A stretch of 64,000 nucleotides of DNA, taken from NCBI GenBank assembly GCA_025266875.1, contig JALLLT010000007.1, forward strand, positions 992,001 to 1,056,000, read 5' to 3'. Source of the stretch: Fennellomyces sp. T-0311. Taxonomy: Eukaryota; Mucoromycota; Mucoromycetes; Mucorales; Lichtheimiaceae. Under the pieces are notes generated by a model that saw only the letters and a program-made list of their open reading frames with translations, made no database searches and had not been told where the DNA came from. The position numbers were made by a program, and so were the translations under genes. Below are positions 10,896 through 22,986 of this stretch, in pieces. Numbering within the stretch: position 1 is the stretch's first letter; every line of letters starts with the position of its first letter.

Positions 10896-11700
10896 TCAAC
10901 GGTTCATTTGATCGTTATGAATACCAATTTGGAAGATCCGATTGCACGGCGTATTGGATACATGGACAATTGATAGTACCAAAGCCTTTTCTTGCAATAC
11001 CTGACGCAAAGGCTGGTGCATTTGACATGTCACGGACGCGCCAAATACTACATCGGACCAGAGGGCACCGAGCTAAAAAAAAAAAGCATATATATATAAT
11101 CGGATACTACTAGCAATACAAAAAGGTAAACTATTATATCGTTCCCATTGAAAACTTCATCGATGGATATTGGGTATCAGCTATGAATATCCACATATAT
11201 ATATTCTACGTATTGCTTTCTAGCGGATGCATCCTTTAGATGGCTATCCCGCTCGCATGCCAAACAAACGCTATGTTTAGTTGTGTTACTACATTCTGAT
11301 GAATAGTCCGTGAGATGGCATGTCGTGTTTGAGGTCCCGAACGAATTGTACAAGTGACCGTACCTGAATCAGGCGTAAAAGGGGTAAAACAGCTGATACA
11401 AATTAACTACAGAAGGTGAGCTGCTGTGCTCATTCACTGATAGTCGATCAAGGGTCCCACCAGAAATAACAGGTTCATCTGACCATGCTATCAATCCCAT
11501 GTTCTGTCTTGACACTGTTGTCGCACTTGTGCCTAAAAAAATATGCGAGTGAATCCAAACTATCGAGTTAAAGTACGTAGCCAATCTGAAACCATCCCAA
11601 ACCAAAATCTGCAATTGCGAAGTGTTGATGATTGAGGATGATAAGTTCAGTCCATCGACTTCATCAAATTTGGATTGTAATTCATGGGTTGAAATGCAGG
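10896..11700 (-). pseudogene. Unidentified decayed or multi-exon gene
   Basis: Three minus-strand stretches read like protein although no ATG-to-stop frame links them. Near 11700-11375 there is FDEVDGLNLSSSI, ILVWDGF, then after a possible intron (branch-like TAAC, acceptor TTTTTTTAG at about 11534) GTSATTVSRQNMGLIAW and SDEPVISGGTLDRLSVNEHS. Near 11383-11295 there is VRSLVQFVRDLKHDMPSHG. Near 11072-10896 there is LGALWSDVVFGAS ... ALVLSIVHVSNTP. I do not recognise a family. Stops and lost frames between the pieces suggest decay, but unrecognised introns could also explain them. Confidence 0.3.
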
Positions 11701-12311
11701 ATCAAGTAGTCTCCAACCGACAAATGGTAATGGGAGTAAATAACGGGATAAAAATGAGGCATCGATAAAGCCCTTGCACTACACATATGCACGCATCTGC
11801 ATCCACGTAAAAATAGAACCGACGCGGAAATCGGTTTGGAAGCAAGCAATCATCGTCGGTACTTCTTGTGAATTACAATAGATCATCTCGTTACAGATCG
11901 GATCATATATTGCTGTTCATGTTCATACAAAAAAAGTTAAAAAGATCGAAACCTGAGCTAAAAATTATGTTTGATTCGTGTAACTATTCTGGTAAACACG
12001 CTTGATTACTCCAAGTTTCTCGAAAGGCTTTTCCAACAAGTTCAAAAAGAGCTTCTTTGAATAGTGTAAGAAGCATGACGTACCAACAATGCTGTTTTTT
12101 CTTTACTAAAATGCCTAACTTTTTTGTCGCACAGCCTATAGTCAATTTTTTTTTCGTAAGGGTACGCGCGTCACTCGTGGCACATTCATCGTCATGCGCT
12201 CAAGTGATACAGTGTGACAAGGTGAAACACAACAAAATTGGAGAGTACATACTTGGTCCGCGCTTTTCTTTTGTTCTCTTTTCTTCTTTTCATACTTTTT
12301 TTATCTCAAAT
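11701..12311. other. Upstream region of the Yop1-like gene
   Basis: No coding frame convinces. The 250 bases before the ATG at 12312 are T-rich and pyrimidine-rich (CTTTTCTTTTG...), as is common in fungal promoters and 5' UTRs. Confidence 0.4.
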
Positions 12312-12997
12312 ATGGACGCTGTATTTGCAAAGGCCAAAGAATATGAGACTCAACTGGATCGATCTCTTTCTCAATACCAAACATTTCGCGACGCCGAAGC
12401 CAAGACCAAGGTTCCCAAAGTTTATGTCGCTTTGGGTGGTGCTTCATTGATCTTTTTCCTCATTTTCTTTAATGTGGCCGGCCAGTTGATTACCAACTTG
12501 ATTGGATGGGTCTACCCTGGTAATATATATATTTGTTTGTGTATACGTGTTTGGGTATTTAACCAGAGCTATTTTTATAACCGCGTATAGCTTATGAATC
12601 GGTAAGAGGGACAAAAGATGTGGGGAAAAAAGAGTTGCTTATCATCTTTTAGTTCAAGGCTATCGAAGCATCGAGTGCAGGTCCAAAGAAGCAGTGGCTG
12701 ACGTATTGGACGGTGTTTGGATTGGTGCAGTCGGTTGAATACTTCTCGGATGCATTAGTCTACTGGTTCCCGTTCTATTTTCTTTTCAAGACCGCCCTTA
12801 TTCTCTGGCTCTCATTACCACAATTCCAGGTAGGGAACTTGGGTGAATCCTATGGGTTGTTTTTTCAACTAAAGGTGTGTGAATAGGGAGCCGAGTTCTT
12901 ATATACCAAGATTTTGCGACCAAACCTTGCATTCTTGCAAACCAAAGTTGAAAAGGTGGAATCAAAGATCAAGGAAGCTGCTGGAAAGAGTCAGTAA
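12312..12997 (+). CDS. YOP1: Yop1/REEP5-type (TB2/DP1/HVA22 family) ER membrane-shaping protein
   Basis: Exons 12312-12519, 12591-12601 (11 nt), 12653-12829 and 12887-12997 join in phase to give 168 aa. The protein begins MDAVFAKAKEYETQLD. It has a paired hydrophobic hairpin (VYVALGGASLIFFLIFFNVA, then LITNLIGWVYPAYES), then the TB2/DP1 core: FKAIEAS, KKQWLTYWTVFGLVQSVEY, ALVYWFPFYFLFKTALILWL and a helix FLYTKILRPNL. The order, size and the QWLTYW/FPFYFLFK motifs match Yop1/REEP5. Known family members sit in tubular ER as wedge-like hairpins and bend membranes with reticulons. The tiny second exon is supported because it restores both phase and the conserved AYES motif. Confidence 0.92.
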
Positions 12998-14873
12998 GAA
13001 TTATCAGCTTTATCTCGTCTCGCGCTCGAATTATAAATATCTTGCACATACAATACCCAAACGAAAGACGCCATAAAATATATATTATCCTCTTTTTTTT
13101 TAAAAAATATCTCGTGAGGCTGTGTAAAGTGGCTATTGTTAATTTCATATGTTCTGTACTTGGCTATTGTAGTAATGGGGTAACTCTAAATACGTTCTTT
13201 CGGGATTATCGCGTTCCCATGACGATCAGGCGTGACGAATGTTAGTGCAACCGCACCAGACTACCGACCTTGCCTCAACAAAAAGCAAGCATTGTCGTTA
13301 TTTTTGATGATCCTAAAACTTATAAACTGGCGTGAAAATGCAATTATTATGTTGTTTTTTGCGAAAGCACATGATGGTTGTCTGTCCGCCTGAGGACAAT
13401 TGACCAAACAAACCCAACATGATCGTCAACACATCCAGTGACAGCGGCACCCTCCGGATCATCCATTTTCTTCCATTTTTCGCGTGACCCCCATGTTGTA
13501 TACTTTTCTGGCGAAAGCGAACTTTGAGAAAATGGAATTCTTGTCAACACACTATGGGATCTTGACTGTGTTATGCATCATGCATGCGACCTGGACCTTT
13601 GGCTGAGTTTCGTCGGCATAATACGGATAAGGTCATTCCGACCAACATGACAGCCATGATGTCTGGTATAAACACTCGTGTCTATAGTGATATTTAACGA
13701 TAACGCGGTATGGGAAAGTTCGGAAAGTGGGTTACACTGCTTAAAGTCCTTTATATATCGTTGACAACAAGTAATTCAGAATAGTGCGGTGGTGATAAAA
13801 AAGAACGGTCAGAGTATACAACTTGCTTCCTAGGCATGCCACCTGTTTTTGCCCAGCTCCTCTTGCCTTGGGCTCCAATGGCAACACATGAGCCTCCTGT
13901 AGATACATTACAATCTAATGATTTAGTAGCTTGTCTCAGGCGATCCTTGATGCGATAAGTAACAAGGATCGGAACCCACCGGCATCGGTTATGTGAAATT
14001 TCACCTTTTCACTTATATTTACACAGACACGTATCCCAAAGTTCATTGATCCATTGGAAGCCAAAGACCCGAGATCTTCTTGGAAAGAAGCAATCACAAT
14101 TTTCTATATGAAGAGAATGATATTAACAGCAATCAGAACAATAGCGAGGGACAACTCAGTTTTTTAAAGATATCATTCGTGTTGGACGCCACCAATATCA
14201 TTCTTGTCAAAGTGATTCTAGAATAAGCAGTTTCATACTAGTGCTGTATTGAATTTTAAGGTGGCACCGAACAATTTGAACCTCATTCGCCGGAGAGCAC
14301 ATCACACGACTCCTAGCTCAGTATTGAAGCTACTAGTCTCACGCGGTTACCGTGGTTATGTTTTTTGGGATTATACAGCAAGGAGGAACAAAGCCATGAT
14401 AGCGTATTAAAAAGCCATACGAAGAAGCAATAAATGATGACAAACACAATTCTAATGTCGCTTTATCACAGTTATACTTTGAGCTTATGTTGCACGGGCG
14501 ATCATCGACACACTTGGTCTGCATTATGTAGCATACACCGTAGTACAGTTGGCTGTTGTTACTGAATACATTGGACCTGAGCTTCCAGAGGAAGATGCGA
14601 CGGCGATAGTGCAAAGTGCGACGTATTTTCAATTGTTTGTATTTCTCGTTTGTTTTATACGTCAATATCTTTGAGCGATCAAGTCACAGCAGCTGATCTG
14701 GATCACAGGGTTGGCGTATACGATTATCACACGCCGATTAGAGGCATAGTATCAACAATTAATTGCCAATGACCACAAAGAAGGCGACAGGGTGAAACGT
14801 CGATCTCCACTTTTGTACCTGCTACCAAGCCGTTTTCAAGGGTTTTCACCTTTTCAAAAGTAGTCAAGAATTC
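12998..14873. other. Long stretch without a confident gene
   Basis: On the minus strand, about 13990-13745 reads without stops (VPILVTYRIKDRLRQATKSL, later GAQGKRSWAKTGGMPRKQ) and looks like part of an old transposase or other gene, but has no start and no recognised motif. Another minus frame at 13347-13550 (TWGSREKWKKMDD) is similar in character. The rest is AT-rich. Confidence 0.3.
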
Positions 14874-15229
14874 GTGGTGATCGTCACTTACCATGCGCTT
14901 CAGATCAAGCTGTTTCTTCTGGGTTCGCTGGACCTTCTTGCAATATTAGCACTTTTAGCTATGTATACACTTTATGCTGTAAATGAAGCAGCACATATAG
15001 TTTATGGGACATTCTCGGATACCGTTGATTGCGAATATCGGCTGATGGATATATCAGTTACCCTGATGATGATAAATTCAGCAACTCTATTCTAATTCAA
15101 TACCTTTCGTCGTGCGAATGTGCAGACAGCACTGATGCGCTGAAAAGTTGCGAAAAGTATCACAGTGGAGTTTCAGATGCTTGTATGACATACATACACT
15201 ACCAGTGGGCATACAAGACCATGGGGTGA
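14874..15229 (+). pseudogene. Possible decayed membrane-protein fragment
   Basis: One frame starting near 14874 encodes a strong hydrophobic segment (LFLLGSLDLLAILALLAMYTL). An overlapping frame (to 15229) encodes a Cys-rich loop (LSSCECADSTDALKSCEKYH). The order, transmembrane segment then Cys-rich loop, would fit a tetraspan-type protein broken by a frameshift near 15030-15090. Neither frame has a supported start or the diagnostic CCG motif, so this is weak. Confidence 0.22.
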
Positions 15230-15710
15230 TACGTACGCCGTCAGCCAAGAAATAGGTAATGCACAAAGAAGTGCGTTGCTTCCCTAAGTGTTTGTGTACA
15301 ATATAACCTTTTTTTATATTCAGAAAAAAAATAGTATCCAGTTTCTCATACTTAAGTTTACGAATATAAACCAATATTAGTTTAGCTTGCTTTTTTTATG
15401 TACCGTTTCAAAGGCTCTCCATGAGTGGCGGTATTTCTCAGCTGACTATTGTTAAGTAAGGTTTGTACGATAATTGCATCACTCAGTTTTATGTATCATT
15501 TGTCTCAGCAAGAAAGGAGCGGTTGGGGCGGATGAAAAAAAAAGTAAAGAGTGGAAGTACAATAGGCTCTGGATGAACCATTTTAATGGCAAAGAGAGAG
15601 GACAGTAGATCCTAGATACGTAATAGTAAATATATATATATATATATGTACAGATGATAGTTATTATTAGCGTTAGTAAAGGAAAGAGAAGAGGAAGTGA
15701 TTTGTCCATT
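15230..15710. other. Spacer with an (AT)n microsatellite
   Basis: About nine TA repeats at 15630-15647. No gene seen. The right part is the 3' flank of the Abp2-like gene, which is transcribed toward it. Confidence 0.5.
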
Positions 15711-17540
15711 TTATGACTTATGGTTGGGAACGGTGCTGTTTGGTTTTCGATCCAAAGCTTCTGTTGTCAAAGGGTTCTGTAACAGATTCTCTGCGAGTTT
15801 GGTCCGCCAATGATCATAGTGCAAGCAGATGCTCTCCAGTCGCGATAATTGCTTGGCCATGTCCTGTTTGCTCTGGACTTCTTGGTCCAACTTGCCCTGA
15901 AGAGCCGCGATGTGTTCTTTGAGTTGTGATATGTCTTGTTGCAAAGACGAGACTGTCTGTTGTACTTGGATACAGTCGGCGCATGGTAAGGGAGAAGAAG
16001 ACGGACCAGCCGTTGCGTGGTGTTGTTGTGGTTGATGGTGCGATGGTATAAGGTCGTGATTAGGTGTTGATCTATTAATATTCCGTGATACTGTGGATGA
16101 TGAGGAAGTGGAAGCAAGCTCGTCTTCTTCGTCTCCTTCTTCCTCGTTGTTGTCGTTGTTGTTATTGTCGTCGTCGTCATCATCATTTTCTTCGGAAGAC
16201 CGATGACTCTCTTGCAGCGCTTTGGACAATCGCATACTTTCGGTGCTGACGTGCTGATGAGGTGAGATTCTTGAACGCTTTCTCGAGCCGGCCAGGACAA
16301 TGGGTGTGCGGTGTTCATCATCGCTGCTTCCGTGATGGTCGTCATCCTCTTCGTCATCCTCTTCATCCGTCAACATGTAGTAACGTGATCGCTTTCGCGT
16401 TCGACTGCCTGATCCCGAGGATTTGACTGAATCGGTTTCATCTGTGGCGACTGCTTGGGCTTTCCCTGATTTGCGTTTCTGATAGTTCCCCATCATCAAA
16501 CAGCCAGAATACTTTTCGTCTGGCGAATGAAAGCTGTATGGGTTTCCCAGTAGGTAGTCAAAGTAGCAGTCGATTCGGTACTTTCGCATCCACCGCTTGA
16601 CTCGTTGCGCGAATTGCGGTCGACCCGTCATGTCGGCGAGACCGAGCTGGCCCACCAATTGCGACCAATTCTTGATCTATGTGGACAGGGATGAATACAC
16701 ACATGTGTTGCCATAGCAAAGAAGAAGAAAAAATGCGCTTACTTGTTGGTTGTGCAGCTTCTTGACGAGCGTAAAGACATCCCAGGTGGTGTACGACAGA
16801 TCACCTGTTTTTGGGACGGACGAGAATTTGCGCTTGACATACATGAGGCTCTCGATGGAGTCGTTAATGGACTGAGGATCATGATGTAGCACAAACTGGA
16901 CGTAACCCTCCTCGATATTATCCTTGGTCACGGATGATCCTGTAATGTTGAGTATTTGGCTGGTTTTGCGAGCGTAGAGGTTGGCGATGGTGTTGTTGTC
17001 TTCGTGGAATTCAGGAGATTCGGAAAAATGGTTTGGTGAGGCGATGCGGTCCATGGGTATGGGTGATGCAGGTGAGTCTGTGCTTGCAGGTGTTGCTCCG
17101 CCTCCTCTCGATATTAACGCTGCCGCCGCCGTTGGAGCGGACGGTGGTGAATCTGGTAATGGTAATCGAGGACGATCGGATTGGTCGGAGAGGGTGCTTG
17201 CATAGGGTGAACGTGAACTTTCTGCAGCGGTGGGATTGTAATGCCAGCTACTGCTGCTTGTGGTTGGACTGGACATGGGTAGCAGCTTTTCACAAAACAG
17301 GTGAGCAAAGGGGTGCGTTTTTTTTCTTTGCTAATGACTAATGAATTGTTAGTCTACCTTTTGAGGACTGTAGATGCCCTCATCGTTGCTTTTTCCGGTT
17401 ACAAAGCGAGACTCCAACACTTCGACGTTGTTGTAGAGTTGCATTGCATCTGTGGCTGGTTGGAACTGCTCATAGTTTGAATGGACGACCGATGAACTGT
17501 CCTCGGCGGCTGGCCGATGAATGAGCTCTGAGAGATTCAT
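15711..17540 (-). CDS. ARS-binding protein 2 (Abp2)-like DNA-binding protein
   Basis: Exons 17540-17358, 17285-16743 and 16676-15711 join in phase to 563 aa. The recognisable part spans the second intron: NIEEGYVQFVLHHDP, then YTTWDVFTLVKKL, IKNWSQLVGQLG, QFAQRVKRWMRKYRID and CYFDYLLGNPY, at about residues 160-300. Fungal Abp2-family proteins share EGY..F, W..L...LG, Q.A.RLKRWM...H.DAFF.YLLG in this order. After it come a basic patch (KRKSGKAQ, RKRSRYY), long acidic and Asn runs and a C-terminal coiled coil (VSSLQQDISQLKEHIAALQG). In Schizosaccharomyces pombe the namesake binds replication-origin AT-rich DNA; a role in replication or chromatin here is inference. The N-terminal 150 residues are Ser/Pro-rich. 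Confidence 0.75.
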
Positions 17541-18077
17541 AAATAACCCAACAGGTGTGGTGCAACAATTACTTTTACCGCCACACACCCTCTTCGCAGA
17601 AATATATATGAAGCGGAGAGACGGCGGGGTTTTCTGGTTAAAGTGGGCTGCCATTGAAGGGCATTGGGGAAAAAAGCGTGCCACTTGAACTTTTCCGCAA
17701 CTATGGACAAGCCAATGTGGGCTGCACTGAGAACCGAGGCCGACATTTGGGAAAATTGCACAAGAACAATCCTTGGGCTGCTAGGTACCGTTCCACTGTT
17801 CGAGATTCGCCTTTGCACTGGCACGGGATCTAACGCTGTTTAACCAGAGGACGGTTTTGAGATCGAGAACAAAGGACGGCCAGCCAAGCGTATGGAACCC
17901 GCATGTCATGCCAAGCCAGGCGGAATACTACGCAATCAAGGTGCAGCAGAAGCAATGAACGGCTGGGCGTTTTTTTTTATTCATAGCCAATAAATAGGGT
18001 TTCAACTACTAGCTGTCAACAGTAACGGCTCGACCAAACGAAAGCGCAGTTTTTCAGACAATGTACGCGATCGCAAG
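17541..18077. promoter_or_regulatory. Divergent intergenic region between the Abp2-like gene and the next gene
   Basis: The two flanking genes are transcribed away from each other, so this 537-bp stretch must hold both promoters. A CCAAT-type pentamer (GCCAATGTGG, about 17711-17720) and another CCAAT (AGCCAATAAA, about 17986) are visible. No TATA box position is clear. Confidence 0.4.
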
Positions 18078-19806
18078 ATGCAGCGAATATCCACCAATTT
18101 GGCCAACGACATTGCACGGCACCTCTCGGTATCTGATCATGAAAACAACAAACCTGTGGACGATGTCGACATGGACACCAGTATCAACAAACCACCCGTA
18201 ACACAGCGCGCATACCGACGACCCATCCGGAAAAGTGCTCCACGGACGGGCCAGAACGAAGTAATACTGCGACGAATATCAATGGGAGGCAACGGCATCA
18301 ATATCAAGCCTCTGTCTATGGACTTTGACGAGTGGCTCAAGACGCAAGCGCAACGTCAGAACTTGAATATTCTGGAATACCGTCAAGCCTTCCACGAAAA
18401 ACAAAACCAACTCCATCACTACTTGGCCCAGATCGATACGGCCGATCATACCAAAACCGATGACCAACGATTTCAGAGTATCAAGGAGAATCTGGGTCGA
18501 ATATTAACGATTGCCGATGAATTGAGTGGCGATCATTCATTAGCGTTTGCAGTAAGTTGGGTCGCATAAAAAAAAGGGACAGTCGAGCGTCGGCTAAAGG
18601 GCGGAAAAAGGACATATTTCCAGAATGGAAGGCGTTCGAAGGCCACATCAACAAGCTCGCTTCGTATGTGCAGGTGAGAGAGAGAAAGGGCTCCAAATAA
18701 GGAGAGGGAGGGGTGTGTTTGCAGGGTGGATTAATTAACAAACATGTTGTATCAGTCGATCGATGACATGAAAGAGCTGGTCTCGCAAGCCATCCCTCGC
18801 ACAAGTGATCTAGTATACGACATTCGACGGTTGCAGACTGTGCTGGAATCCAAAATGGCGCTGTACGGCGACAACCTCGTGCAGAACGGGCTTGCGTGGA
18901 AGACGATGGGGCTGCCGGTGGATGAGCAGCTTATCGCAACGGTCAAGGGTTGGTTTTACAATCTGTGTATCGGGCTGATAGGCGAGCTTGATACAGAATG
19001 CTCCAAGTTGCGAAGTCTCGTGACGGACATGCGTGAACTTGTGCATCATCCTGAAGGCGATAAGGTAGTAGTCAAGATAGCAGCGAACGAAGCTAATCTC
19101 TGGGTAACACTAGCTGATGGAATCCATCCAGAGCGGGGTCGAGTTTATCGCATCGGTGATTTCATTCATCGGGCTGCCATCGCGGAAACTGGTGTACGGA
19201 TGTCGCATTCTGGCCAGTATCTACGGACAATGGGCGTCAGAAAACCTTGAATTTCTGCGGGAGACGCATACAAAGGGATCGACCAAGAGCATGGACGTAA
19301 AAATGACGAATGCAGCTACCACGTCATCCGGAAGACCTACAACGCGGGTGGATATCCGGCTTATGCAGTGGATGGATGGGGTCGTGCAAGTGCTGACATC
19401 ATTGCAGACACTCCAGGAAGTGGGCGGGGCGACAGCAGCCAGCGTGGAAGACGACCAGAGGACATTTGATTCGGACTCGCTGGGCGTGCTGGAGAACCTT
19501 GCATCGACATTGGTGGAAATCACGGTCAGAGCGTTATCGGTGATTGAGACGACGCGCCGAAACAAGCATACAAAGCAGGGGAACATCATGATGAACCCCG
19601 AGACGGCGCTCATCTATATGGAGCGGTCGGTGCTGTCGTTTGGAGATCGCGTCGTTGAAGTGTCGGGCAGGGAAGGGATCGACGGGCCTCGGATTCAGGC
19701 AAGTGAAGACAAAAATATCTGTGCGCAAATTGATCACAAAATTAATGGGCTTGTACAGCGGTTGCATGCGCACCTCGAGCAGAACGAACAGGATCTTCAA
19801 CTATAA
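18078..19806 (+). CDS. Conserved-looking alpha-helical protein of unknown function
   Basis: Four exons, 18078-18551, 18611-18673, 18756-19064 and 19114-19806, join in phase to 512 aa. The joins are natural: SLAFA|DIFPEWKAFEG, LASYVQ|SIDDMKEL and EGDK|LMESIQSGVEF. The first 80 residues are charged and disordered, with a basic stretch (YRRPIRKSAPR). The rest is predicted helix (FDEWLKTQAQRQNLNILEYR; LVYDIRRLQTVLESKMALYG; LIGELDTECSKLRSLVTDM), with no signal peptide and no catalytic motif. I do not recognise a domain. A cytoskeletal or cell-cycle scaffold is only a guess from the helical build. An AATAAA lies 5-10 bases after the stop. Confidence 0.75.
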
Positions 19807-20054
19807 AGAAAATAAAGTTCAGCTTGGATACTTACCCAGGCGTGCAGAGTGCATGCAGCTTAGGTCTTCCCTATAATCGATGTGCCCTTGATCGACGAAA
19901 AGAGATAAAAAGCAGGGGGATAAAGTTTTTTTTTCTTCTCTTCTTGCACGCAACCCCTTGTTGGTTAAATATAGAAAGTCGCCGGCTGCCTCTCCCATCA
20001 GCCCATAAATCTTGTTTTGCTGCTGCTCTTCCTTTCATCACCACCTTTTCTTCC

Positions 20055-21357
20055 ATGGACTCGTTAGCGCTCTACACCATCCGCCTGGCCGTCAATCAAC
20101 CCTCCAAGCCCACCGTTTGCCTCGCCTCGCCCATCCCCGCCACCGTCTTCCAAATAAAGACATGGCCTATGCGGCCTGGTGACACCGTGCCCAAGCTTCG
20201 ACGGACCAACCTGCTGTCGCTGCTCTACCATGCCGGTACAGACAAACGCAAATGATCGGATCATGCAGTGCTGAGCGTCTAAACGATGATTCATTTTAGA
20301 CGAGCAATGGAGTGACAGTGTGCGTCAAGTTTCTGACCGCAGCACAAAAACGATTGACAACGTGCATCGACAGCAAATGATCTACCTCGATACCTTGCTG
20401 CTGTTACACAAAGCGATCGGCGCCAATGAGCGACGATCACGATTGCAAGAAGCTGTCCTGTTTGCTGCCCAAGTCCTGCATCACGATCACCATGTGCGAT
20501 GTCTCGAACCATGCACCCAAGAACTCAAGCCAATGGCCGACAAGCTCTACTTGGCCCTCGAAACGCTGCGCAAGGTATCTAGGGCGCAGGCATTGCAGCC
20601 GACGCGGGCCTCCATGCTTGCCACCCATCTGTTGCAAACACGTCTCGATGACTTTATCCACCACTGGGATCGATTTGAAGCGGCGCTCTACGAGTGTTAC
20701 AGCCAACAGGTGTTTGGCACCCGTCAAAACATTGGCGATCAGTCACGAATATCGGTTCCTGTCCAGCAACATGCTTTACCCCAAGAGCTATTCAGTGACT
20801 CCTTCACACGTCTTTTACCCATGACTTTGCACCGCGCACTGTCTCACGCGTATATCACACTGCCCATGGTTCAAGACTTGGACCCCATTGCCTTTATTGC
20901 CGTACCTCGACTGGCACTCTTGTCGGGTATGCTCCATTTCAGTCACGTATCCGAATGGCGCCGCAATGATCATTATTCAGTGTGGTTCCAATCCCAAGCG
21001 ACGGCCATGCAACGTCTCCGGGATGAGATTGTTGCATTGGAAGAAGAGACGCGTCAACAGAGCTCGCATGAGGGATATACTGCTTTTGTCCGCGACTGGA
21101 TGGCTCTTGAACAGGCTCTTGTTCGCGGATGGCACACTGAACTACCCGCCTCCTATCGACGCATCTACCTGTCTGTATGCACTATCGCTGATGCATTGCT
21201 GGCTAATCAAAGCGCTCGCTCATTCACGGTCATTCTCCGGCATTTGTTCAATTCCTTTAGCCAAGATCAAGTCAATACGTCACAATACATTAGTGAGTCA
21301 GCAAGCGACAAGCGATTGGGTGTCAGTGAACGCACAGTACTAGATCTTGCAATATAA
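20055..21357 (+). CDS. LST2/ZFYVE28-like N-terminal domain protein
   Basis: Exons 20055-20235 and 20300-21357 join in phase (YHA|DEQWSD) to 412 aa. The helical body follows the N-terminal region of lateral signaling target protein 2: a helix pair with CLEPCTQELKPMADKLYLAL, a segment RLDDFIHHWDRFEAALYECY, then LHRALSHAYITLPMVQDLDP and IAFIAVPRLALLSGMLHFS. Animal LST2 has ..E.ALK.GYL...MI.DY.P.L.FTIPRLA...GL.. at the same place. LST2 is an endosomal phosphoinositide-linked regulator of EGFR signalling and TORC targets. This protein ends before any FYVE domain, so membrane recruitment would need another route. It lies 248 bases after the previous gene on the same strand. Confidence 0.6.
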
Positions 21358-22986
21358 CCCTCCCCTCTTTGTTCATAACTCTCTCTCTCTTTCTTTTGCT
21401 GTGTAAAATTGTATATATATAAAAGGATGTTGATATGTCGACCAAACTTTAACCTTAATATTTTACGAGTTGATTGTTCATGGGACCTAACTAATGCAAA
21501 AGGGATCGTCAGGACGCCAATGTCATCAAGTCGGGGTTCCTTGCCGACACTCTCCTTATTTAGATCATACTGATAAAAAAAAATATTCTGTCTCTGTGTC
21601 ATGACGTTGCAGCGTTCTCTAAATATATCACTCCCGCGTATAATCCCGTTACCTCCTATTTTTTGTAACATCGCCAATAATGTGGCTATTAAAGGAGTCG
21701 GATTGTTTATATTCAAGTCAGTTGTTGTCTCCGGAGAAATGTAAACAACGGCGCATAAAAGTTTACACTTTTGTTTTCAATGTAGCATAGTTCAAGGATG
21801 ACAACGAAGGTTTGGGTTATTTGGAAGCGTCTTTCCAGATCTTGGGTAAAACGTGATATGACGCCTTTTTATCGCATTTTGTCATTAGTGGATGTACACT
21901 TTATATATTTACTTCCTTGGCACCTTTTTCTATCCTAGAATTTGTATAAGCACCATGGCAGCAAGATGCAAAATGTCATAATTACTCTATGAGGAATATC
22001 ATGTGCGTAAATGGATGAGTATGACAAAGCCACGCATAGAACACGTCCGTGTGTAGGAGAACTGTAGCAAAACAGCTAGTCGCAGTAAATAGGGTTCTGC
22101 GCATGGGTAGTGAAATACATGCTATTTTAATATACGGACTGACACCGATCGGAATTAATATCAGCGTCGAGTGACCCTACAAGATTATCTGCAGCTGTAA
22201 TGCATTCATAGACTTTGAGTATGTCGCTGCTTTTTGTAGCGCACAAATATTGGACTATGACTTCATTGATGTAAGTCAGTACTTGTAATATGGGGTGGGT
22301 CTTGGTGGATCATGTGCTCTTCTGATATATGTCCTGTGTTATACTTACACATGTAATTATTACGTCTGTGTTTTTATATACATACATCTTGTATGAATAC
22401 CCATTAAACTAACTTTGACATCCATGGATGCATTGAAAGATTTTGTTATTACGTTGTAACGAAATTTCTCGGCCCCTCTTCGTTTATGCTACCTTCCCTT
22501 TTTGGCACGTACTTGACCTTTGTATTGACCTCCATTCAACTATATGATGCATCTGCACTTGATGTATCTTCTTCTTCTCGTTCTGATCTCCCCAAGCTAC
22601 CGACCTATTCTATTATATGGTGCATCCGCACATTGATGTATCTTCTTCCGCACTCGGATCTCTTGCTAGTTGTAATTCCTATCTAACACACCTTTTACCT
22701 CCGGCACAGCCCGATGTATCCACAGTCAGCGTATCCACAGAAACATATAAATACCCTTGTTGAATCAAATGAAATAAAGCAGTTAACTTGACCTCAATTA
22801 TCTTGATCATACCTCTCAAAGCCCAAGACAGGAACTTATATCTGTATTTGGTTAACTCACCTTTTCTATTTTCCTATATTTTAACCTACTTTGTGGATCC
22901 TGTTTCACATAGAATTACTTTACACAAACAATTTCCTTTTACAACAACGTATATACGTACGGTACTTTCTTACATAATGTCTATAA
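21358..22986. other. Gene-free AT-rich stretch with one imperfect direct repeat
   Basis: No coding frame convinces on either strand. A 50-bp sequence at 22541-22590 (starting TATATGATGCATCTGCAC) is repeated imperfectly at 22614-22662, period 73. Confidence 0.45.

Noticed and set aside
12057..12310. N-terminal extension of the Yop1-like protein
   Set aside because: The frame upstream of the ATG at 12312 starts from a non-ATG codon, is T-rich and does not align with the family; the protein normally starts near MDAVFAK.
14339..14665. Mariner-type transposase in either strand
   Set aside because: A phrase like VVMFFGIIQQGG recalled the VMVWG motif, but no DDE spacing or neighbouring motifs were found.
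16047..16366. Minus-strand frame rich in Met, Thr and Lys inside the Abp2-like gene
   Set aside because: It is a shifted reading of the Asp/Asn-rich tract of the real frame; low-complexity codon repeats keep all frames open.
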